64,000 nucleotides of DNA. It comes from Nematostella vectensis. Taxonomy: Eukaryota; Cnidaria; Anthozoa; Actiniaria; Edwardsiidae. The notes beneath the pieces were generated by a model that had not been told where the DNA came from, made no database searches, and saw only the letters and a program-made list of their open reading frames with translations. Of the stretch, positions 39,301 through 51,116 are shown in pieces. The stretch covers positions 10,800,887 through 10,864,886 of the forward strand of contig NC_064034.1 of the NCBI RefSeq assembly GCF_932526225.1. The letters are read 5' to 3'. The position numbers and the translations under genes are program-made. Numbering within the stretch: the first letter of the stretch is position 1; each line of letters opens with the position of its first letter.

Positions 39301-42300
39301 ATGACAGTAGAGATGGTTAGTATGACGTCAGGATGGTTAGTATGACAGTAGAGATGGTTAGTATGACAGTGGAGATGGTTAGTATGACAGTGGAGATAGT
39401 TAGTATGACGTCTGTATGGTTAGTATGACGTCAGGATGGTTAGTATGACAGTAGAAATGGTTAGTATGACGTCAGGATGGTTAGTATCACAGTAGAGATG
39501 GTTAGTATGACGTCAGGATGGTTAGTATGACAGTAGAAATGGTTAGTATGACAGTAAAGATGGTTAGTATGACAGTGGAGATGGTTAGTATGACGTCAGG
39601 ATGGTTAGTATGACGTCAGGATGGTTAGTATGACAGTAGAGATGGTTATTATGACGTCAGGATGGTTAGTATGACAGTGGAGATGGTTAGTATGACGTCA
39701 GGATGGTTAGTATGACAGTAGAGATGGTTAGTATGACAGTAGAGATGGTTAGTATGACGTCAGGATGGTTAGTATGACAGTAGAGATGGTTAGTATGACG
39801 TCAGGATGGTTAGTATGACAGTAGAGATGGTTAGTATGACGTCAGGATGGTTAGTATGACAGTGGAGATGGTTAGTATGACGTCAGGATGGTTAGTATGA
39901 CAGTAGAGATGGTTAGTATGACAGTGGAGATGGTTAGTATGACGTCAGGATGGTTAGTATGACAGTGGAGATGGTTAGTATGACGTCAGGATGGTTAGTA
40001 TGACAGTATAGATGGTTAGTATGACAGTGGAGATGGTTAGTATGACGTCAGGATGGTTAGTATGACAGTGGAGATGGTTAGTATGACGTCAGGATGGTTA
40101 GTATGACAGTGGAGATGGTTAGTATGACGTCAGGATGGTTAGTATGACAGTAGAGATGGTTAGTATGACGTCAGGATGGTTAGTATGACAGTAGAGATGG
40201 TTAGTATGACGTCAGGATGGTTAGTATGACAGTAGAGATGGTTAGTATGACGTCAGGATGGTTAGTATGACAGTGGAGATGGTTAGTATGACAGTGGAGA
40301 TAGTTAGTATGACGTCAGGATGGTTAGTATGACGTCAGGATGGTTAGTATGACAGTAGAAATGGTTAGTATGACGTCAGGATGGTTAGTATCACAGTAGA
40401 GATGGTTAGTATGACGTCAGGATGGTTAGTATGACAGTAGAAATGGTTAGTATGACAGTAAAGATGGTTAGTATGACAGTGGAGATGGTTAGTATGACGT
40501 CAGGATGGTTAGTATGACGTCAGGATGGTTAGTATGACAGTAGAGATGGTTATTATGACGTCAGGATGGTTAGTATGACAGTGGAGATGGTTAGTATGAC
40601 GTCAGGATGGTTAGTATGACAGTAGAGATGGTTAGTATGACAGTAGAGATGGTTAGTATGACGTCAGGATGGTTAGTATGACAGTAGAGATGGTTAGTAT
40701 GACGTCAGGATGGTTAGTATGACAGTAGAGATGGTTAGTATGACAGTGGAGATGGTTAGTATGACGTCAGGATGGTTAGTATGACAGATGAGATGGTTAG
40801 TATGACGTCAGGATGGTTAGTATGACGTCAGGATGGTTAGTATGACAGTAGAGATGGTTAGTATGACGTCAGGATGGTTAGTATGACAGTGGAGATGGTT
40901 AGTATGTCGTCAGGATGGTTAGTATGACAGTAGAAATGGTTAGTATGACGTCAGGATGGTTAGTATCACAGTAGAGATGGTTATTATGTCGTCAGGATGG
41001 TTAGTATGACAGTAGAAATGGTTAGTATGACAGTAGAGATGGTTAGTATGACGTCAGGATGGTTAGTATGACAGTAGAGATGGTTAGTATGACGTCAGGA
41101 TAGTTAGTATCACAGTAGAGAAGGTTAGTATGACGTCAGGATGGTTAGTATGACAGTGACAATAGAGCATGCGACATCACGTGATTTCTTTGAAGGCAAA
41201 TTCGAGAGCGGATTTTTGGCGGCAAAATAAGAGCAATAAACAGCTTATCCATGGCTATGGCATGGTCAGAACGGGGTTTATTGCTTTCTTGCATGATGGC
41301 AACGGTAAATTCTGTGCTTATTTTGGCGTTCGTTTACTAGCAATAAAAGTAGTTTAAAAGTCTATATTCTGTTGGAACCTTTAAGGGGTAAAAATTGGCT
41401 CGAGCTACGCCTTTTTTGGTACCTGTGAAATTTCCTACGAGCATCCCCGTCATTATTATGGGAGTCCCCCCACTCAAATGTCGCGTTATTTTTTAGTGAA
41501 GGTCGCCTGTCGGGTCATGTGAGCTGATTTTATGTGTTGCAGGTGAAGTTATCGCTGACAGTCTCGATTGAGGGAGGGTCCGACAAGCAAATAGAAACTG
41601 AGGATCTGTCTGTCACAGTGCACTTGGCCGATTTACTGGGCAGTAAGACCTATCAAGTGCAGATCCGAGCACGTACCATAGCCTACGGGAAGTGGAGCAT
41701 TGATGACGTCACTATTGAAACCCCAGCAAAGGGTAAGTCACGTGCTAAGGGTGCATAGACTGCTAGCCGTTTCTTCTTTGGCGGAAAGCCCCGAAACTTT
41801 GGCGGAAAGCCCCGAAAGTCCCTAAATTAGTTGCGACAATAGCGTGAGTGCCGAAGGCGGTCTCTTGCTAAAACAATCTTGGCGCATTGGCTTATTACGT
41901 TGATAAGGTCGATGGACTAGGTAAGGTTTTCTTGAATCTTTAAAGATTTAGGACAGGAGGAGGGACGACGACAGCGCATACGTTAGATATTTCCGCTTTC
42001 GGAAAGGTTGCAGCAAGCGGATGTGTGCGCCTCAATCGCCCCTCAACCTTTACAAGCCACTGGCCTCTATTTGGCCCACGTTTGCACATGCTCAGACTAA
42101 TGTTTACTTCATTTCTACAGTGCCACCTACTCCTATTTGGCCAACATTTGCGCCAGAACCGGACTCAACAACCGTAACCATTAAAATCCCCAAGTTCTCC
42201 ACCATCAATGGACCCATCAAGTGAGACAATTATTTTATTATGACCATTTATTTTGGGTTCTTACATGATAAATCGTGCATGTTGTAACGTTTAACACTCC

Positions 42301-45300
42301 TTCGCCCCACGCTTCCGACTAATCTACTATGACCCCAGACTCGCTATGCTCCAGACAAACTCTAATCGATCACTTTATGAGGAACTTGTTTATCTAATCA
42401 AATATTGTAAATCTTTCACTACCTCCCCTAATTTTCCTCGTGCTTCGTTTCCGCGGCGCTCCCGTCCCCATACCTTACGCCGGACGATTCACCTGACAAT
42501 GTAGTAAATACATAGACATCACTTTGAGGATACTCGGGCCATGGTGACGTGTCAGTCTTTAAACAGCAACTGTAGCGTAGTTTTTTTGTATTTGTTTTTG
42601 TTAAGATAATAAAAAAAAAATCAAACGCTGTAAAGTGCTAGGAATCTCGTATTTACAGGTATTATCAAGTCGTCATTGTAGTCATACCTTCTGGTGCAGA
42701 AGAGCCTTCCAATAGAACCTTCAAACCAGCTGACCTCGTCACTTACTGCCAAGCACATGCGTCGAAACACCGCGCAACCTACCTTGCCTTCCAGTTCAAA
42801 GGGACTGAGTACAACAAGTATGAGACCTTTACTGTGGGAGAAGGGGAGAGAATAGCTTGTGCTAGAAAGAGACGAGATCTGGAGTCGAACAAGTACTATA
42901 ACAGCCCTTTGCAACCAAACAGAGAGTATAATGCGCTTATTAGGGCGTTCACCGACGAGGTAAGACCATTTCAGAATATAATGCCGTCATTAGGGTATAT
43001 TCACATTTGAGGGTATACATTGATATAAGGACGATTGAAGAAGATAGGCTAGACCTGATAGCAGAGAGAAAGCAACGTGTCTCGAAAAGACCTTGATATC
43101 TAGGTAAAACTTCAAAAAGCTTTCCTTAGTCGGGTGGGGTTTGTGTAAGAAAGTAAAAAAGAGCAAACGAGCAAAAGGACAGGGTAGTTCAGCATATCAA
43201 ACAATTGACAAATCACCTTGATTGACAACTCACGTTATTGTTGATTTTTCCCCTCGAAGGACAAATACTCTCAAGTTGCGTTACCAAAATCGTTCAAAAC
43301 AAGCAGTAAGTATACAAAACCTGTACTGAAGGATTCTTTGTGTAATTATTGTTTGTTTGCCTTACTTTGTACCAAGGGCTGTAGGATAATGATGTCGGAA
43401 GTTGCATGGTGTGGTAAACAGTTTCACAAAGTCTAGTTTGCCGTTAAAAAGCATTATAGAATAGTGACAGAGAAATTTAAACAAAGTTTGCTGTTATCAC
43501 GGGCTATGGAATAGTGGCTAAGCTCAATGAATGTTACATCCTATGTTTCAGAGGAAATATTGCCAGCGACTTCCTCTCCCGTCGGTGCTATCGCGGGTGC
43601 CGTAATCGCGGTGCTTATACTGGTGGCTGTGGCTGGCGGTGTCGTCTACTGGAGACGGTAGGACACCGGTTATAATGATGATGATGATGATGATGATAAT
43701 AATAATAATAGACATTTAATGACAAAAATTATAAAGTATTTATTCTTTGAAATCATAAAAAGCTAATTCAGGTCTACTTTACTTACGTACAGGCATAAAT
43801 GTCTAATATAAATACAAATATATATTTATTTATATAAATTGTTTATTCTAATATAAATACTGAAGCCAATCAGGCTGACATTTTACCTCTTTTTAACAAT
43901 AAGACTACGAGTTCGAGTTTTCTCGGCGCGTCTAATCGTTTAAGTATACATTCACTCACATATTACCTTCGAATAAATTACGACTTCTCAGTAATAAATA
44001 ACGCTTTGTCGCCGCTTTTTCGCTACTCACTATCTATGGCTCAATAGATAGTGAGTACGGGAGCCAATCAAATTGCGAGATTCGTAATAGTATGTGAGTG
44101 GATACTAAAACTGATTTGATACTGATTTGTCTTATTTTTAGCTTTTTATATTGTTTGTCTTTGTCGTTGTGGAACACCACTTTTACACCACTAACAGATG
44201 CTCACGTTTTACCTTGTGTTGTCCTTTTAGTGACTTATAAAAAGATAAGGATTTTGTACCCTTCCTGTTTAGGAGACAAAAGGATGCAGGGAGGAACCCA
44301 GGCGACGGTCAAGAGCTGCAACAAATAGAACCGCCAAGCGAGGACGAAGGTGTGTTGCGTCACTATGAACATACGCTTTCAGGATGTATGTTATTTGTCG
44401 GGGTCACTTATTTTGTGACTTCTACGCGGCTCCGGTCTACCTGTGGTGTTGAATGCGCGTAGGAGACTTAAGGTACTGGACTTGAAATAACTACAGAAAC
44501 GAAATACCACTAAAAGCTGGGAAAAGTAATAATCAAAGGGCACTGTGAGACAACTCGTGAATGCAAATTTGTTTTTCTAGTTATTTTCTTGTGTGCAAAA
44601 AAAACATATACAGGATGAATTTTGAACAAAGGATGAACACATCCAAGATGCTGGGAGTACATAACAATGTCCTTTCTTTTCGATGTCATGAAACGCCAAG
44701 AACAGTTTGATTATTTATTATGATCATAAAAAGTAAAGAAAAGTAGACGTCAAAAGTAGGGATCGAACCTCGGGTCTCTGACGTCTTAGACAAGCGACAG
44801 AACCACTATACCACCGAGGAATTGCCGAAGTAACCTCTGAGTAAAGTTACTTTTTATCCTAATTGGTATCTCACCGTTCGAACTGCTTTTGCTAGCATGT
44901 CAAATTTCGCCCTATTCTCTCCGGAAACAGAAGTTAAATACCCGACATAATTAATCAAGCTACAGTCATATGTATTCTAATCATGTCAGCATTCTAGAAA
45001 TTCGCAAAATCGTTATTGATCGTTTCTTGATGAATAAGCGTGTTTGAACGAGTTTTGTTTGATATTTAGCACTTAATTTATAAAAAAAGAATTATGGAAA
45101 AAACAACTTATGAAAGTCCATACTATTTTATTTTTTTGACCTACAAACAGAGGTTTTCTTTTATTACCCTAGGGAGGCTAGTTTTTGTAGAAGTGAGTGT
45201 TTTGTTCCTGCCGACTAATGATGTATTGCGACTTGAGGTAACAGATCTGTTTCTCGTATAGCGGTGTATGATAACGTGATAGAGATGGAAGATGAGACTC

Positions 45301-48300
45301 GCCAGCCAATCCCGGTAGCGGAGCTCAAGCAGCACTATCTGCGCATGCACGCAAACTCGGACCTGCTGTTTGAGAAGGAGTATAAGGTACTAGGAGACAC
45401 AATTCTTTGTCTTAGAATTCTCGTTATGCAAGAATATCTATATTATCCAAACTGAAATACTCATTATTCAAAAATATCTATATTATCCAGACTGAAATAC
45501 TTATTATTCACGAATATCTATATTATCCAGACTGAAATACTTATTATGCACGAATATCTATATTATCCAGACTGAAATACTTATCATGCACGAATGTCTA
45601 TATCTATCCAGATTAAAATTCTTATTATTTGCAAATATCTATCCATATTGAAATTCTTATCTAAAGACCTAAAGATTTTATCTGGGTGTTGCTTGATTTG
45701 GATATTGCCCTTATTTGTCAGTTGTATGCTCTGCGGCCGCTCCAAATAGCTTTTAAGCCTTCTAAGCCTTCTTGACGTTCATTTTTTGTTGTTGTTGTTG
45801 CCTGTAGGATATTAAAGAACCCGTTAACGTGACCACCAGACATTGTGATAATCTGATCAACAAACCAAAAAACAGATACGGGAACATCAAAGCTTGTAAG
45901 TACATGGTTTATCCTCCTTGGAGTAGGGGGGTGAGGCTATAGCCCCCTCTGAAAGAACAGGCAGAAAATAACGGCACTATAGAATACATACGCGCGAGAT
46001 GGCATGGATTTCATAAGTGTTCAAGTCTGCGCTATTGTTCTACTGCCCCTTTGGAAATCCACATTCTATTGACAACCGTACTGTGAATAAAAACACGAGA
46101 CTTTGTCACATTAGTAGTTTTTTACCAAAATAGAAGATATGAGCTCTCTCTTCAAGTAACATAAAGCTCCTGAGGGTGAGGAAGTGATACCAGAACTCCC
46201 CTTCCCCACTCCCGCTAATATTTTTTCAGCCCCCCGCCTGGTCTGCGGCCCCTGAATCTGTAAGTAAAACATAAAAATTTCTCCTCCAATATAGGTGAAA
46301 ACAATAACAGAGGAATGGCTGACTATGCTTCTTTAAAGTATATAGGAACAAGCATGAAGGAACTTACAAGCATTGACTATAAAAATGACTCTGTCAGCCG
46401 CCATTTTGTCACCCCAGCAAATTGTCAAGCGTGATCTAAATGACTCAGTCAGCCGCCATTTTGTCACCCCAGCAAATTGTCAAGCGTGATCTAAATGACT
46501 CTGTCGGCCGCCATTTTGTCACCCCAGCAAATTGTCAAGCGTGATCTAAATGACTCTGTCGGCCGCCATTTTGTCACCCCAGCAAATTGTCAAGCGTGAT
46601 CTAAATGACTCTGTCAGCCGCCATTTTGTAACCCCAGCAAATTGTCAAGCGTGATCTAAATGACTCTGTCGGCCGCCATTTTGTCACCCCAGCAAATTGT
46701 CGAGCATGATCTAAAGCATCCAGTTCCATCGGTTGATTTGGGGAGAAAGGTTTCCAATATTTTCGACTGAATTTTGTACATGAATTCAATAATATTTAGT
46801 AAATGAAAAGACTTTATTTTAAAAGGTCATTTTAAATTATCTTTTAGATTGTTTGTCTTAAAAGATTGGATGAAACATTAAGGTGTATGAGTAAGCCTTT
46901 TTAAATAAGGCTCCTCTGCTAACACCGCTATAGGAACCGTGTATGATCGTCTTGTCAAACGTCTTTGTTTTTCGCTATTTGTACTTTCGAGTGAATACAT
47001 TCTCGGTTGTATGTGAATGGTATTTCATATATTTATTACGATACATCGTATGTCGTTACTCTTCAAGGTGCAAATTCCCGGGAAAAAATAGCGATTTTAC
47101 GAAAAGAGTTTTGCTGCTGGAAGAAGAGTCTCCTCAGGTTGGACAAAGGTTGCACAAAAAAGGGTGTCACGAGAAAAAAAACGCGTGTGCGGCCTGATTT
47201 ATTTAAGACCAGTTGCAAGATAAAAATGGTGTTCTGACCGGGTCTTTCCTCATGTTTCAGATGACCACTCTCGCGTCATCTTGTCGTCTGTGCAAGGCGA
47301 CTCCGAATCCACGGATTATATCAACGCCAACTGGATCGATGTAAGTATTGGGTTCATGAGGCGTTTTAAAGTCACGTCTTGATAAACGATTAGTATCATT
47401 GACTTGCCATCACTTTTATCTAACGTAGGGCTTCAAACAAGAAAAGAAGTATATCGCCACAATTGGTAAGAGATTATGTAGATCGGTCGTACCCAGTGGG
47501 GAATAAACAGGTCATGATGGTAGATTGCTATAACATATAAAATAGCTACCTTAAAATTGGAGAAGCGAAATGCATCAAATCCCCCCCCCCCAGCCCTTTG
47601 AAGCCGACACTAGTGTGATGTCTATCTATAATGATTGTTTATATTCTGCCAACGTGCCATCAGAAGCATATAGATGTACAGGCCGTTGGGCTAAAGTTGT
47701 AATGGTTGTTGGGGAGGGGGGGGGGGGGGGTGTTTTTCAAGGATCCTGATTAAAAATTTAAAAAAATATATATGATGAAGTCAATAGACACCACCTCCCC
47801 CGCCAGACTGCGGGTCCTTATTAACCATTTTTTGAACTTCTCTAGGTCCCAAGGCGGAGACGACGAGCGACTTCTGGAGGATGATGTGGGAACACAAGTC
47901 GTCCATCGTTGTTATGTTGACCAAGCTAGTTGAAAAGGGAAAGGTAATCAGGAAATTGCCATAGCAGTTTACTGAAAACGATGATTCCAAGATAGTGTCT
48001 CTGTGTTTTGTTTGTATGTCTGCGGGATGACGATGATTGGTTCTTGTATGTCTGCGGGATGACGATGATTGGTTCTTGTATGTCTGCGGGATGACGATGA
48101 TTGGTTCTTGTTCCCTCAGGTCAAGTGTCACAAATACTGGCCAGAAGAGAATGAACAGTACGGCAAGATTATCGTCACTCTGGAGGAGAAGGAGGAATTG
48201 GCAGACTTCGAGATCAGGAAGTTCTCTTTACGCAAGGTATAGCTATGTAGTCATATATGGTTCTTTTTACACAAGATGCAGTAGTCATATAGTTCTCTTT

Positions 48301-51081
48301 ACGCAAGCTATAATAGCCATATAGTTGTCTTTACTCAAGATATAGTAGTCATATAGTTGTCTCTACGCAAGCCTGGGTTTTGTATGGAAAAGGAATAGTA
48401 TTTGACAACTCTTCCATAAGAAATGACCCACTTTTTTGCCGGCCATGGGGAGGTGCGCGCCAACCCTGCGCACCCACCTGTGTACGTGCACTTTACAAAT
48501 CAGCCAGAAATTTTCTCTGTCCATTGAAAGATTGAAAGATCGCTTTCTGTCGTGACGTCCCCTGTTATTTTTGTGTTAAGTTTGGCGTGAGTTTGTCACT
48601 CCGAAAGTCTTTTCTCTTATTCATGTCTTAGTGCAAACCATCTACGTCCTTTTGTTGTCTTTTCCAGCTTTCTAACCAGATGGAAACCCGGATGGTCAAG
48701 CATTTCTACTTTACTTCCTGGCCCGACCACGACGTGCCAGAGTACGCGACTGGTTTGTTAGAATTCTGGAAAAGAGTAAGAAACAGCTGGGAAGGTCCTC
48801 AGTCTGGACCAATCACCGTGCACTGCAGGTTAGCTAGCTGCCTCGCTCCTAAAACGTATACCACAAGAGCCTATTGGCCTAGAGGGCCAATCCCCTTTCC
48901 CTGCAGATGAGCTAGCACGCTCGTGCCATAAACAAACACCAAATACACAATAGTCTATTGACCTTACAGGACCGATCCCCTTCCCCCTGTAAAGTGATCC
49001 TGTTATTAGCTAAGTCGGGTTAGCTAATAGGCTGATGCCAAAAACAATTACATAAAAGATATAGCGCTACGCGTGCTACCGTGGCCACTGAGACAAAGTT
49101 AACCAAGCGACGCACGCTCCCGTGGCCACCAAGACAAAGTTAACCATGCGACGCACGCTACCGTGGCCACCCAGCCACCCAGACAAAGTTGAAAGAAAAC
49201 TAGCCAATAAGCATGCTCTGAGTTTTGCTAGTGTTATTATTTGCAATATTATTATTGCACAAACAATGTAGTGATCTATTATGGCCAATCGTAGTCGTAG
49301 GGATCCATGCCTTTGGAACCTAAGCTTTGTGTGTTTTTTTTTTAGTGCGGGAGTTGGTCGTACGGGCACGTTTATTGTCATTGACGCGATGATGGAACAA
49401 ATCAAAGAGGAGAACCTTCTCGATGTGTATTCTTACGTCTCGAGGATACGAGCCCAGCGCAACTTCATGGTGCAAAGGCCTGTAAGTAAACATCTATTTG
49501 CAAAAGCCTCTTGCCATTTACCGGTAACCAGTTATAGCAATTGTATGTTTTAGTCCTCAGCCTCAAACAAATGTCAAAAATTGTGAATCGTTCATTTTTT
49601 GATTATACGGCATGTTAATGTTAATAATAATTGCTATTGCTTGTTTTCTGCTATAAGCACACTTTTATCTAAACGTTTGATTGAACCGTATGCACGCATT
49701 GCCTTAGATAATTATTTAGATAATTCTGAATTACATCTCTGCACTCTTGTTTCAGTCGCAATACTCGTTCATCCATTACGCTTTGCTGGAGGCGGTCACG
49801 TTTGGCGATACCGAGATTGAGGTACAAAACCTGCGCATGCGCCTAATGCAACTGGCCGAGAAAGTCGCTGGCACCGGAATGACAGGACTAGAGAGAGAAT
49901 TCCAGGTATAGGAGGAAGCAAAAGAATTATTTTATTTGTGTGATTGTTTTCTACGCAAAAAATAGTAAATTTTATACCTGTCGACAGCTTCTAAATGGGG
50001 CCGTTCCGGACGAACTAAGCGACTTCTACACAGCAACGCAACCGAAGAACAGCAAAAAGAATCGTTATCCCAACATTTTACCATGTAAGAATCTTGTATT
50101 TTGGCTGCCAAAACTCTACCAACGAGTTTCAGGGTTTACTCATGCATGCCCTCTTAACCGGCTCTGTCAGCCGCCATCTTGTCATCTTAGCAATGTACCA
50201 AAAGGTCACTTTTGTGTGAAAAAGGTCCACTTCAATCGGCTGATTTGGGAAAGCTGCTGCGATATGATTAAATTTGGTAAACAAAGGAAGAGACTTTATT
50301 TTCAGGTGGTTATTTTGGTATTTCTTTTTCTAGTTTGTGTTCAAATATTGGTTGAAAACAATAACGATTTTGTGGCTGACAAGGGCTGTATAAAATTGTG
50401 AAAGGGGATGACACACTAAATCTGTGAGGAAGCTTAGGCTGCGATTGCGAAATGCACAAATCAATAAAAGATGAATGATTGTCATTTCAGGCGAGCGCTG
50501 TCGTGTGGTTCTGCCCGCTATCCCAGACAAGGAGGATACTACTTACATCAATGCCAGTTACTTGGAGGTAGAAAATTGTATTTGTATATTTTTAAAGGCG
50601 CGGTAAAGAATTCTCTCTTTGCCCAACACCCCCACCCTCCCACCCCACACTCAAAACCGCGCTAGTTCAAGGAGGAGAAATTCAATCAAACACAGGCATA
50701 TATAAGATTTGATCGTGTTAATCCTGTTAATGAGCTTTTGTAATATTTCTAGGGATACCAGGACAAGGTAGCGTTTATTGCGATTTGATCGTGTTAATCC
50801 TGTTAATGAGCTTTTGTCATATTTCTAGGGATACCAGGAGAAGGTAGCGTTTATTGCGACTCAGGCCCCTCTTGATAACACGATTGAAGATTTCTGGCGA
50901 ATGGTGTGGCACGAGGAGGTGTTCTGCATCGTCATGCTTTGCGGGCTGAACGAGCCCTTAGAGGTATTCTTTTCTGCCATCTACACTTATCTATGCTGGT
51001 GGTTATAGTAGATAGATTTAGTAAGACTCTGGGAAGATCGGTGAAACTTTGAGATGACGAACGTGATGATAATGATAATAG

Positions 51082-51116
<35 letters not shown>

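Noticed and set aside
36073-41157. CRISPR-like impression (short repeats with near-regular spacing)
   Set aside because: Units are contiguous with no unique spacers, the locus is an intron of an animal gene and no cas-like genes exist.
44757-44830. Functional tRNA on the minus strand
   Set aside because: A and B boxes are present but acceptor and T stems do not pair; kept only as tRNA-derived.
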